DNA of 64,000 nt from positions 310,001 through 374,000 of the forward strand of contig NZ_JAAZQD010000002.1 in the NCBI RefSeq assembly GCF_012395255.1, read 5' to 3'. Every line of letters begins with the position of its first letter. Position 1 is the stretch's first letter. Source of the stretch: Oleiagrimonas citrea (lineage in GTDB: Bacteria; Pseudomonadota; Gammaproteobacteria; Xanthomonadales; Rhodanobacteraceae). Positions 9,604 to 17,912 of this stretch are shown in pieces. A program made the translations under genes and the position numbers. Below the pieces are notes generated by a model. It saw only the letters and a program-made list of their open reading frames with translations, was not told the DNA's origin and did no database searches.

Positions 9604-9644
9604 ATAAGAAACTTTCATTGGAATCTATATTAGATTTTTCTTAT
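9604..9644 (+). promoter_or_regulatory. Inverted repeat in the peroxiredoxin promoter region, possible OxyR-type site
   Basis: Arms ATAAGAAA (9604-9611) and TTTCTTAT (9637-9644) are perfect complements 33 bases apart, about three helical turns, in an AT-rich stretch just upstream of a peroxiredoxin gene. Spacing and AT-content suit a LysR-type tetramer such as OxyR, but the classical ATAG/CTAT spacing is only partly met. Confidence 0.35.
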
Positions 9645-9690
9645 AAATAGATCGTACACACGACTCCCCCTTTCCAATGAGGCAACGTCC

Positions 9691-10344
9691 ATGAACGATC
9701 AGATCGAAACCAAGACCTTCGGCATGCCCCAGCTCAATGCGCCGGCGCCGGACTTCGAAGCTCGCACCACGCACGGCGTGCGCAAGCTGTCCGACTACAA
9801 GGGCAAGTGGCTGGTGCTGTTCTCGCACCCGGCCGACTTCACGCCGGTATGCACCACCGAGTTCATGGCCTTCGCCAAGGCCTATCCGGAATTCCAGAAG
9901 CTCGACTGCGAGCTGCTGGGTCTGTCGATCGACAGCTACTACTCGCACGTCGCCTGGGTGCGCAACATCAAGGAGAAGTTCGGTGTCGAGATCCCGTTCC
10001 CGATCATCGAGGATCTCAGCATGAAGGTCGCGCAGTCCTACGGCATGATCCATCCGGGCGCGGCGGACACATCGGCGGTGCGCGCCACCTTCGTCATCGA
10101 CGACAAGGGCATACTTCGCGCCATGGTCTACTACCCGATGACCAACGGCCGCTCGATTCCGGAATTCATCCGCCTGGTCTCCGCCCTGCAAACCTCCGAC
10201 GCAAACGGCGTGGCGACGCCCGAGAGCTGGGCTCCCGGCGACAAGGTCATCGTGCCGCCGCCGGCCACGGCCGAGGCCGCCGAGGCGCGCATGGACGAAG
10301 GCTACGAGTGCACCGACTGGTACTTCTGCAAGAAAGCGCTCTGA
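9691..10344 (+). CDS. 1-Cys type peroxiredoxin (AhpC/Prx6-like)
   Basis: 217 residues of the AhpC/TSA superfamily; it reduces H2O2 and organic peroxides in the cytosol. The peroxidatic Cys54 sits in DFTPVCTTE. Length, the extended C-terminal domain after residue ~160 and the IPFPIIEDLSMKVA strand place it with Prx6/archaeal-type enzymes rather than AhpC. Two further Cys near the C-terminus (YECTDWYFC) could act as resolving residues, so a 2-Cys mechanism is not excluded. The upstream AT-rich palindrome suggests peroxide control. Confidence 0.92.
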   Translation: MNDQIETKTFGMPQLNAPAPDFEARTTHGVRKLSDYKGKWLVLFSHPADFTPVCTTEFMAFAKAYPEFQKLDCELLGLSIDSYYSHVAWVRNIKEKFGVEIPFPIIEDLSMKVAQSYGMIHPGAADTSAVRATFVIDDKGILRAMVYYPMTNGRSIPEFIRLVSALQTSDANGVATPESWAPGDKVIVPPPATAEAAEARMDEGYECTDWYFCKKAL

Positions 10345-10351
10345 CGCGAAT

Positions 10352-10382
10352 CCGGACCGCTCCGCCATGCGGAGCGGTCCGG
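10352..10382. terminator. Hairpin between convergent genes
   Basis: CCGGACCGCTCCG / CGGAGCGGTCCGG forms a 13-base perfect stem with a five-base loop, located between the peroxiredoxin stop and the opposing YqhA-like gene. It probably ends transcription from both sides, though there is no T-run. Confidence 0.6.
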
Positions 10383-10389
10383 CACCGAG

Positions 10390-11019
10390 TCAGGCATGCC
10401 CCGCCTCCGCGGCCTTGCGCGCCAGCCCTGCATGCATGATGCGGTCGGTCCAGGCGATGCCGATAGCCGACAAGATGAAGACCACGTGGATGATGGTCTG
10501 CCACATCACGCCCGTCGAGGTCAGCGTGCCGCAAGCCAGCGGCTGGTTCGGGTCCAGCGCCTGCGCCGCCGCCAGCGCCTCGGGCGTGCAGAACGGCAGC
10601 CCGCCGATGGTGCCCGCGGCGATGAAGGTCTTCAGCAAGTGAATCGAAGAGATGCCGATGATCGCCATCGCCAGCTTCACCTTCAACACCGATGCATTGA
10701 CGTGCGACAACCACTCGGGCTGATCCGGATGCCCCTCCAGCCGCAGGCGCGAGACGAAGGTCTCGTAGCCCCCGACGATCACCATGATGAGCAGATTGGA
10801 GATCATCACCACATCGATCAAGCCCAGCACGATCAGCATGATCTGCTGCTCACCCAGGTGCGGCGCGTCGTGGATCAGGTGCCACAGCTCCTTGACGAAC
10901 AGGAACACGTACACACACTGCGCCACGATCAACCCCAGATACAGCGGAAGCTGCAGCCAGCGCGAACCGAAGATCAGGAAACGGAGCGGCTTGAAACCGC
11001 CATTCGTGGACTCGTGCAT
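10390..11019 (-). CDS. TIGR00645/YqhA-family inner-membrane protein
   Basis: 209 residues with four predicted membrane helices ([43 protein letters not shown]; a segment around [34 protein letters not shown]). Order and motifs ([20 protein letters not shown]) match the UPF0114/YqhA family of unknown function. The start at 11019 gives [12 protein letters not shown] directly before the first helix. Longer starts would run into the divergent M91 gene region and are rejected. Confidence 0.87.
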   Translation of the reverse strand: MHESTNGGFKPLRFLIFGSRWLQLPLYLGLIVAQCVYVFLFVKELWHLIHDAPHLGEQQIMLIVLGLIDVVMISNLLIMVIVGGYETFVSRLRLEGHPDQPEWLSHVNASVLKVKLAMAIIGISSIHLLKTFIAAGTIGGLPFCTPEALAAAQALDPNQPLACGTLTSTGVMWQTIIHVVFILSAIGIAWTDRIMHAGLARKAAEAGHA

Positions 11020-11203
11020 CGATGCGACCCGTAACGGAACCGACGCAAGCGTAGCGGTCCGCGCGCTACCTTCCAAGCACCGAATCGAACCTGCGTAAAA
11101 GCCCGGTGCAATCGGGTTGCCGATTCGCTTGCATCCGCTTCGACATGGAGAGATGCTGAGCGTCCGGACTACAGGGAATGTGCTCTTCGCAAGGAGTCGA
11201 CCG

Positions 11204-12202
11204 ATGCCCAAGGAAAGTCTGCGCACCCGCGTGGCGAACAAGCTCGCCGAAGCCAACCGGACCGGCAAGGCACCCAAGCTCGCCAAACGCGAGGAACGAT
11301 TCGTGCCACGCCTCGCCCGCAAGCCGCGGGCCGGTTTCACGCCGGAACTCCTGCAACGCCAGAAGGGCGCATTGCGCCGCGTCGAGGAAGTGAATGTCCA
11401 TGGCTCGCTGAACAACGTGCAGGTCAAGCGCACGAGCGCGCAGGATGTGGGTTCGTTCGTCGATCTCGCCACGGATGCGAGACGCTCGATGCACGAGGTG
11501 ATGAGCAAGCCCGGCGGCCATCGCATGATGACCGAGCTGGACGACCGGATCGGCCGCAATCGCGCTCACGCCGGCACCCACGCCAACGTGTACATCCGCT
11601 CGCTCAAGCCTACCGACACGAGCAACATGAATTCCCCACACGCGGCACCGGGCGTCGAGGAAGGCTATCGGTTCGACGGTCACGAAGGACGCGGCTGGGG
11701 AAGCGAGGTGCGCTACGACCCCAGTGCGTCGACCGCCAACCGCTTCATCGGCCTGGGCCATGAAATGGTGCATGCGCATCGGCTTGCACACGGCAAGGCC
11801 GTCGGTGTGCCCCAACTCAATCAGTCCGGCAATCCGCTGTTCACCGACCCCAGGTCCGTCGGCGCGTCTGTGGATTCCGGCCAGAACGTGGCGTTCGGCA
11901 CGCATCTGATGAACGTGGTGCAGCAGGCCAACCACCTGCAGGAAGAATTCGAGACCGTCGGACTCAGTCCCACACCGCGCGGCGCATTCAATCCCACCGA
12001 GAACATGCTGCGCCAGGAGCACAACAAGCCGCTGCGAGACAACTACAGCCGCATGCGGCCCGGGCAGTTCGACGACACCGTGAACCGGTCGGATGCGCTG
12101 TTCGATCGTCGCTCGACGGCCAGCAAGATTTGGCACGGAATCTCTGGCAACTCGCCAGCCCCGACGCCCGTTCGCAATCTCGTCAAGCGCTACAAAGACT
12201 GA
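11204..12202 (+). CDS. M91-type zinc protease, NleD/XopG/HopH1-like effector candidate (copy 1)
   Basis: 332 residues, soluble, very basic N-terminus, no signal peptide. The zinc motif HEMVH is at residues 186-190 in [13 protein letters not shown], followed about 60 residues later by EEFETVGL (247-254), supplying the downstream acidic ligand typical of M91. C-terminal TENMLRQEH and YSRMRPG are shared with the two paralogues at 21.1 and 22.9 kb. Known M91 members (NleD, HopH1, XopG) are type III effectors that cleave host proteins; NleD cuts JNK/p38 kinases. The start at 11204 follows AAGGAG with good spacing. No secretion gene is nearby, so delivery is inferred. Confidence 0.82.
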   Translation: MPKESLRTRVANKLAEANRTGKAPKLAKREERFVPRLARKPRAGFTPELLQRQKGALRRVEEVNVHGSLNNVQVKRTSAQDVGSFVDLATDARRSMHEVMSKPGGHRMMTELDDRIGRNRAHAGTHANVYIRSLKPTDTSNMNSPHAAPGVEEGYRFDGHEGRGWGSEVRYDPSASTANRFIGLGHEMVHAHRLAHGKAVGVPQLNQSGNPLFTDPRSVGASVDSGQNVAFGTHLMNVVQQANHLQEEFETVGLSPTPRGAFNPTENMLRQEHNKPLRDNYSRMRPGQFDDTVNRSDALFDRRSTASKIWHGISGNSPAPTPVRNLVKRYKD

Positions 12203-12236
12203 CGACGCGTCCCATCCAGTGCAGACCGGCGAGCGG

Positions 12237-13151
12237 TCACGGAATCAAGTGAATCAGGTAGATCAGCATCGCGCCGAACACGATGGACACCATCAATGCA
12301 TCGGCCGCCTTCGAACGATAGATCCGGGCCATGTCGATCTGTGACCCTCCGCCGCCGAGCATGAACGGCTCGCCGTTCTCGGGCTTGCGCACGACGTCGA
12401 CTTCCGGCTCCGCCTCGCTTCGCCGCATCCGTGCGGCAACTTCGGTTCGGGCCGCTTCGCGCGCAGCCTCCCACTCGGCCATGTCGATACGGCCATCCTG
12501 ATCCGTGTCGAAACGTTCGACCAAGCGCCCCTGATCCTGCTTCCACTGCGCCAGAAGATCGGCCACCGCGCGCTCGAACGTCTCCCCCTGCCGATGACCC
12601 GAGAACGTGTGCAACTCGCCGGCCACGTAGAGTTTCTCGCCCACGCGCATGCGCTCTTCGGTATAGAGGTAGCGTCCATTGCGAACATGGTCGCGAACAT
12701 CCATGGGGCGCGGCGGCGATGCCAGACGGCCTCGCCAGCGATGCGTGATCGATGGCGTGACCTCGGCGCCATCTGGATCCACCAGCAATTCTCCGCCCCG
12801 GTTCTTCAAGAGAATCGGCGTCGAGCTGGTGCCTTCCTCCAGCGTTGTCAGACTTTTCTTGCCGTCGAGGCCCCGCTTCTGCACTTGAATGCGGTAGCGC
12901 CACCACGTGCAGGGCGTGCCCGTCAGCGGAGCCTCGACCGTCTGATCCGGCGGTACGTACTGACGCCCGATCAGCTCGACATAGCCCTGCGCAGCAGAGG
13001 GAATCCTGGACGTGGGAATGTCCTCGATCCGGCGCGCGCACTTCAAGGAGTTATACCAGCCCCGCAGGAACACATAGGTCATCAAGGCGCAGAGCGCCAT
13101 GCAGAAATAGAGCATGCCCAGCGTGACGTAACCATTCAGCTCATGCCACAT
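12237..13151 (-). CDS. Membrane protein of the bacterial GIDE-like family with EF-hand
   Basis: 304 residues: N-terminal membrane helix (LGMLYFCMALCALMTYVFL), a central region resembling the BAM/GIDE domain of E3-ligase-like membrane proteins (GTPCTWWRYRIQV..., YTEERMRVGEKLYVAGEL), an EF-hand-like calcium loop DTDQDGRIDMAEWE, and a C-terminal membrane helix (MVSIVFGAMLIYLIHLIP). No RING finger is present, so ubiquitin-ligase activity is not implied. It lies directly downstream of lemA on the same strand, a common bacterial pairing whose role is unknown. Confidence 0.8.
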   Translation of the reverse strand: MWHELNGYVTLGMLYFCMALCALMTYVFLRGWYNSLKCARRIEDIPTSRIPSAAQGYVELIGRQYVPPDQTVEAPLTGTPCTWWRYRIQVQKRGLDGKKSLTTLEEGTSSTPILLKNRGGELLVDPDGAEVTPSITHRWRGRLASPPRPMDVRDHVRNGRYLYTEERMRVGEKLYVAGELHTFSGHRQGETFERAVADLLAQWKQDQGRLVERFDTDQDGRIDMAEWEAAREAARTEVAARMRRSEAEPEVDVVRKPENGEPFMLGGGGSQIDMARIYRSKAADALMVSIVFGAMLIYLIHLIP

Positions 13152-13219
13152 GCCGACCTCCCGCGAGCGCCTCCGTGACCACGAAGGCGCCGACGCTTCC
13201 TGAAACCGTCGCCATGGCG

Positions 13220-13792
13220 TCAGCCGAACAGTGCCTTGATATCGACGTCCCGAGTCTCCCGGGCGCTGAATCGAAGCATCTCGGGCGGACGGAAACGGAA
13301 CACCCGCGCGACAAGAAGGTCGGGAAACTGATCGATGCGAACGCGGAACAGATTGACGGAGTCGTTGTACAGCTCGCGGCGATCCGCAATGGCGTTCTCC
13401 AGCCCCGAGATGCGGCTCTGGAGATGCTTGAACGAAGTGTCCGCCTTCAGATCGGGATAGTTCTCGGCCAGTGCGAACAGATGCGTCAGTCCGTCTCGCA
13501 GCATCTGCTCGGCCTGTCCCAGTTCCTTCAGATCGGCCGCGGCGCGCGCGGAGAACACCTCGGCACGCGCCTGCACGATCTGCTCCAGCGTGCTCTGCTC
13601 GTAACGCATGTACTGCTTGCAGACTTCCACCAGCTTGGGCAGTTCGTCGTGCCGCTGCTTGAGCAGCACGTCGATGTTGGCCCAGGCCTTGGCAGCGTTG
13701 TGCTTGAGCTGCACAAGATTGTTGTAGATCAACACCACGTAGGAAAGAACAAGCAGCGCGATGGCGCCTTCCACGATTTCCCTGATCCCCAT
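13220..13792 (-). CDS. lemA: LemA family protein
   Basis: 190 residues with one N-terminal membrane anchor (IALLVLSYVVLIYNNLV) followed by the LemA four-helix bundle: AWANIDVLLKQRHDELPKLVEV, then ENYPDLKADTSFKHLQ and the Asn/Arg-rich ISGLENAIADRRELYNDSV. Topology is short N-terminus outside, coiled body in the cytosol. The family is widespread but biochemically uncharacterised. It is first of a two-gene unit with the GIDE-like gene, 68 bases apart. Confidence 0.92.
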   Translation of the reverse strand: MGIREIVEGAIALLVLSYVVLIYNNLVQLKHNAAKAWANIDVLLKQRHDELPKLVEVCKQYMRYEQSTLEQIVQARAEVFSARAAADLKELGQAEQMLRDGLTHLFALAENYPDLKADTSFKHLQSRISGLENAIADRRELYNDSVNLFRVRIDQFPDLLVARVFRFRPPEMLRFSARETRDVDIKALFG

Positions 13793-13874
13793 TGCGAGCG
13801 CTCCCTACCCTTTGTTCCATGCTGCCATGCACGCGGAATATAGCGCAGTCTCACGGCAACCTGGGTCACATGCG

Positions 13875-14831
13875 TTATCCGGCGTGGTGTCCGGCGAGCA
13901 CGCCGATCGTTCGCATCCACTTTGTGGCCAATGCGGGCCACCGGGTGATCGGCGCCTTTGTCCGGCGCAGCCCGAATGCATGCCCGCCGTGGGCATACAA
14001 ATGCATCTCAGCCGGTACACCGGCTTTCGTCAGCGCGGTGTAGTAGACCAGCGCCTGTCTCACGCCATCGACATGATCGTTCTCGGCCTGCACCAGAAAT
14101 GTGGGCGGCGTGGCATGCGACACGGGGACGTTCGGATTCAGCTTCCACGCATCGTCCGCGAGATGCCCCGGATAGATCGCCATGGCGAAATCCGGCCGGG
14201 CGCTCTCGCGATCGGCCGCATCGACCGGCGCGTACAAGCGGTCATCGAACTGCGTACTGATCTCGGCGACCAGAAACCCGCCTGCCGAGAATCCGATCAC
14301 GCCGATCTTGTGCGGATCGATATGCCACTTCGATGCATGCGCGCGCACCAGCCGGATCGTTCGCTGGGCGTCCTGCAATGCAGGCACCGGCACTTCGAAA
14401 TTGTGCGGCCGACAGTTACATGACCAGCGATAGGGAATACTCGGAACCCGATACTTGAGCAGTACGCAGGTCACGCCGGCAGAAGTCAGCCAGTGACAGA
14501 CCTCGGTACCTTCGAGATCCATGGCCAGCACTTCGAACCCGCCGCCCGGAAACACGACCACCGCTGCACCCGTATTCTTTCCCTTGGGCGCATACACCGT
14601 CATCGTCGGTCGGGTCACATTGGTCACGGCCATCCACGGCCGCCCCGCCACGTTCCCGCTGGATTGCGTGAGGGTTTCCGGACCCGGAACCGGCTTCAGA
14701 TCAGGCGCCTTGCCGGGCCACAGAAGTACCTGCTTATGCCCGACCGTCGGCGACCAGACCTTCGACTTCGCTTGTGCAGCCGGGGCCACGACGACACACA
14801 GGCACAACACGATCACCCACCACGATTTCAT
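13875..14831 (-). CDS. Exported alpha/beta hydrolase (acetyl/xylan esterase-like)
   Basis: The start at 14831 (MKSWWVIVLCLC...) gives a signal peptide ending AQA and follows GGAG. The mature enzyme shows the oxyanion-hole strand VVVFPGGGFE, a nucleophile elbow GFSAGG, and a late HGGHAFG carrying the catalytic His; the Asp is likely in AENDHVDG. This is the BD-FAE/endo-1,4-xylanase-associated esterase arrangement, suggesting periplasmic or secreted deacylation of polysaccharide or small esters. Longer in-frame starts up to 14969 would place a charged leader before the signal peptide. 318 aa. Confidence 0.82.
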   Translation of the reverse strand: MKSWWVIVLCLCVVVAPAAQAKSKVWSPTVGHKQVLLWPGKAPDLKPVPGPETLTQSSGNVAGRPWMAVTNVTRPTMTVYAPKGKNTGAAVVVFPGGGFEVLAMDLEGTEVCHWLTSAGVTCVLLKYRVPSIPYRWSCNCRPHNFEVPVPALQDAQRTIRLVRAHASKWHIDPHKIGVIGFSAGGFLVAEISTQFDDRLYAPVDAADRESARPDFAMAIYPGHLADDAWKLNPNVPVSHATPPTFLVQAENDHVDGVRQALVYYTALTKAGVPAEMHLYAHGGHAFGLRRTKAPITRWPALATKWMRTIGVLAGHHAG

Positions 14832-15050
14832 GCTCATCTCCAGTCCATCACTGATCGACGCCTCGCGTCGCATTCGCGTCGGTGAATCCCGTTCATTGTG
14901 CATGACCATCAGGCCGAACGCGGGCAAATACATGGCCATTCGCGGCCCGGATGCAAACTCGTTCCGCATGGCCTCAAGCGATTTTCTGTTGGCGCATTCA
15001 AATCGCTTCCGTTAGGTTATCTCCACACACAGGACGTGTAGGGGAAAATA

Positions 15051-15650
15051 ATGAAACACCCATTTCTGGTCTGGCTCACGCTGGGCCTTAGCGCACTTGC
15101 TCTGCTGCCGACAGTCTTCGGCTTCTTTCACATGCTGTTCAACATGCTCGGCGCCGTGCATGTATCGCACCAGGCCGTGGTCGCACTCATCTTCCAGCTC
15201 GCATTCTCGATCTATCTTGGGCTGGTGATCTACGGCGTCATCCGTCGTCCGCGCTGGGGACATGGGCTGTGCATCAGCTTCAGCCTGCTGCTCGTGCTCG
15301 CCGCAACGCTCGCGGCCTTCGATCTGCGTGCGGATTACCAGTACATGATCTTCCCGATATCCCGCATGCAATGGAAGATTGCGCATGCGCAGATCGTGAT
15401 CGCCAGCGTGCTTTACGCTTACCTGATCGCCATCGGCTCCCGTCAGTTCCGGCATTACTTCTCGCCGCCTCCGATCGCGGACGATGCCGAGACGTACGAG
15501 GAAGAGGCCCCGCACAACGCGAACGCCCCCGCCCACGACACGCCTGCGAGAGCAGCCGTGAAGGCGCCGCCCCAGCCGGCTCCGCCTCCGAAGCCGGCCC
15601 CGGTCTCTGAGCAACCGGATGCCGTAGAGATGCGCCTGGATTTCGACTGA
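15051..15650 (+). CDS. Membrane protein with Pro/Ala-rich cytoplasmic tail
   Basis: 199 residues with four membrane segments in the first ~140 (LVWLTLGLSALALLPTVFGF; VALIFQLAFSIYLGLVIYGV; LCISFSLLLVLAATLAAF; IVIASVLYAYLIAIG) and then an acidic, Pro/Ala-rich tail containing APPPKPAPV. AGGGGAAAATA precedes the ATG. I do not recognise the family. It is divergent from the esterase gene. Confidence 0.72.
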   Translation: MKHPFLVWLTLGLSALALLPTVFGFFHMLFNMLGAVHVSHQAVVALIFQLAFSIYLGLVIYGVIRRPRWGHGLCISFSLLLVLAATLAAFDLRADYQYMIFPISRMQWKIAHAQIVIASVLYAYLIAIGSRQFRHYFSPPPIADDAETYEEEAPHNANAPAHDTPARAAVKAPPQPAPPPKPAPVSEQPDAVEMRLDFD

Positions 15651-16760
15651 CCACAACCCAAGCCGAAGCCGGCCCGCATACGGAATCGCCAGGGTTGCGG
15701 ATCTCGATGGTCCGCAGCCGCGGCACCACACGAGGCACTCGACGCACACCTATCCCGTGCGCACCGCGAACACTGCGGGGAACGCAGCTTTCATCGAGCG
15801 GTCCATCCTTTGTCAGACGACGCTCGAAGGAAGGAATCCGGCTCATGGAAGTCACCCGCTTGCAGCCGGATCATCAACAGGCGTTTTCACTCCGACGGGC
15901 CACGATCATGGCCTGGATCGTCTTCGGCCACGGCATGCTCGGACTGTTGCTGCTTGCTCCGGCCTCGCCACGGCGGTTCGTTCCGCGATTGCGCGCTTGC
16001 GCGCTCGCGCGCACTCGACCCCAAGAGGATTGATCGCAGTCTTCCTGAAATCGAACGAACGGCACGCTGAGCTGCCGTTGAAATCTCCACACTCACCCCA
16101 GACCAAAGCCGTCAACAAACGGGGCTCGGTACAACCGCCACACCCACCATCAAGGCGCCTCAAGACGCCACGAATCCGCACGACGGGCCCGATTCACCCC
16201 ATCGCTTCGCCCCATCGCCTCGAACTCGGACTTCCTTCTCCACACCACCGCAACGCGCATAGCTCACCCGCCCCCGTGCCCCGCTACATCGCCGGCGGCC
16301 AAGTTTTTCAGCAGCGGCTTCGTCGCGCACGTCTGGAAGCAGAACGCGGTGTGCCTCACGATGACGACATTCCCGGCATGCCGCACTTCGCCATGCGCGA
16401 TCCGAGAAAACGCGGGATCGCCGGAGTGCTGCACTTCATCACGCACTCCGTCCTGGATGCAGCGGACCCGGCCTGCGTCCAGGCCGGCGCCGATGTCACC
16501 ATGTCGAAAGCGCAGCGCGAACGGGTCGTCTTCGAACATCACTGCATTCTGCGACCACATTCCTGGCTGGCGCCCGACGGACCCGCCACACATCTCACAG
16601 GACGCCCTCCTGGACATGGCATGCCATGAAACGTCGACCGTCATGCAAGCCCGACGGGACATGCACCCATCCACCACCACGCGGACTCCACCGCACGACG
16701 TGGAATCCACGATCGGATTGAACGAATACGCATGAAGCCGGGAGCGTCTCCCGGCTCACA
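15651..16760. other. About 1.1 kb without a convincing gene
   Basis: Several frames stay open here because of high GC, but none combines a ribosome site, plausible composition and family features. The best weak candidate is a 62-codon frame at 15845-16033 preceded by GAAGGAAGGA with one hydrophobic segment (ATIMAWIVFGHGMLGLLLLAP). A purine/pyrimidine-alternating stretch (GCGCGCTTGCGCGCTCGCGC) lies near 15987-16010. The region may be decayed coding DNA. Confidence 0.5.
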
Positions 16761-17513
16761 TCAAAGCTTTACCCGGACTCTCCGCTTGCCGACGCTGAAG
16801 GAAATCCGGAGATCCCTCGGCTCGGATTCCGCAGCGCCATGCATGTTCGCGTTGATCCATTGGTGCGCGGCTTCGGTCACATACCGCCCCACCACGGGGG
16901 AACAACTGGAATTCCCCTTGTCCACCTCTTGCACGCGTCCATGCACGCCCACGGTCACCCACACGCTCATCTCGCATGCCTGATGCCGATTCGCCGGAAT
17001 ACGCGGAGCCGGGGTGTACACCCACTTTCTGGTCGCCGTGGCACGCTGCCGAGGCAGGTACATCGAGCGTTGCCGATCCCCGGCCATGTACAGAACCCGC
17101 CCCGACTTGCCGTCGAACTGCATGGCCACCGGCCAGCCATTCCCCTTGCCGGGTGGCAGCGGAAACGTCACCGAAGCAATTTGATCGGCCACGCATGCGG
17201 TAAAGGCGTTGTCCGGCAGCGGAACGGGCGCCTTGAGCATCCCGTCCAGTCGCATGATGCCCAGCAAGCTGAATGTCTTGACGCTCGCATGATGCTTGCG
17301 GGCGCATGCTTGTTCCACGCGTCGCACGGCATCTGCATTGACGGATTTCTGCAACTCGCGTGAGTATGCCGACTGGGATGCAGTCGAACTCACCTTGCTT
17401 ATCTGCACAAGCAGTGCGTCGAAATTCTCCGGCGACCGATCAGCCGCCTCGGCGCTCGCTTGCAGCGCTACTGTGCCCATGACGCATATCGCCAGGCATG
17501 TATACCATTTCAT
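16761..17513 (-). CDS. Exported protein with TonB-like C-terminal domain
   Basis: 250 residues with a signal peptide (MKWYTCLAICVMGTVALQASAEA). The C-terminal ~100 residues (WVYTPAPRIPANRHQACEMSVWVTVGV, RYVTEAAHQWINANMHG) resemble a TonB_C/energy-transducer-like fold, with four Cys that could pair. AAGGGGAC lies just before the ATG. The function is unknown; without a membrane anchor and proline spacer it is not a classical TonB. Confidence 0.68.
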   Translation of the reverse strand: MKWYTCLAICVMGTVALQASAEAADRSPENFDALLVQISKVSSTASQSAYSRELQKSVNADAVRRVEQACARKHHASVKTFSLLGIMRLDGMLKAPVPLPDNAFTACVADQIASVTFPLPPGKGNGWPVAMQFDGKSGRVLYMAGDRQRSMYLPRQRATATRKWVYTPAPRIPANRHQACEMSVWVTVGVHGRVQEVDKGNSSCSPVVGRYVTEAAHQWINANMHGAAESEPRDLRISFSVGKRRVRVKL

Positions 17514-17825
17514 GTCCCCTTCCCCCTGAATGTACCAATCTCTAAATCCCGCCCTCTCCTCTGTACAAGCCTCATCCGTCCCTGATTTCGCGATGAAACG
17601 CTACCAGACTACTCCACTCTGGATCGAAAAATGCGATGGGGGCCATGGAATGATCTGCCGATTTCAGAATTGTCCGGGTCCCATTCGGGTCTACCGCAAT
17701 CGAATACAGACCGTATCGCCGATCATTTGGACACAGCGGACCCGCCAGAACGGACCACTGATCAGCGATCGAATCTGCTGCCCCTAACGACAGCCGGCGA
17801 ACCCGACATCGCTTCCATCTCATGA
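17514..17825. other. Intergenic stretch
   Basis: About 310 bases between the TonB-like gene start and the shared terminator. A short minus-strand frame (17572 to about 17820) exists but would begin immediately next to the terminator and lacks a ribosome site; I see no supported gene. Confidence 0.4.
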
Positions 17826-17862
17826 ACAAAAAAAGCCCCGGCATACGAATGCCGGGGCTTTG
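17826..17862. terminator. Bidirectional Rho-independent terminator
   Basis: AAAAAAAGCCCCGGCAT / ATGCCGGGGCTTT: a perfect GC-rich stem flanked by an A-run on one side and Ts on the other. It ends the phospholipase D-like transcript coming from the right. Confidence 0.88.
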
Positions 17863-17912
17863 CATGGATACGGCTATCGATCACATTGCAGATAACCGAT
17901 CAACGCGCTCAC

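Noticed and set aside
11120..11150. Plant-inducible-promoter (HrpX) box before M91 copy 1
   Set aside because: TTCGC and TTCGA are present but only ten bases apart instead of fifteen; no such box was found before the other effector-like genes.
15757..16629. Long plus-strand frame of 290 codons
   Set aside because: No ribosome site, composition heavy in Pro, His and Arg, no family pattern; typical of a high-GC chance frame.
16264..16710. 148-codon minus-strand frame in the gene-poor gap
   Set aside because: No ribosome site or recognisable domain; not distinguishable from a chance frame in GC-rich DNA.
17572..17820. ~82-codon minus-strand frame next to the PLD terminator
   Set aside because: The start sits directly against the terminator, without ribosome site or promoter space; composition alone is not enough.
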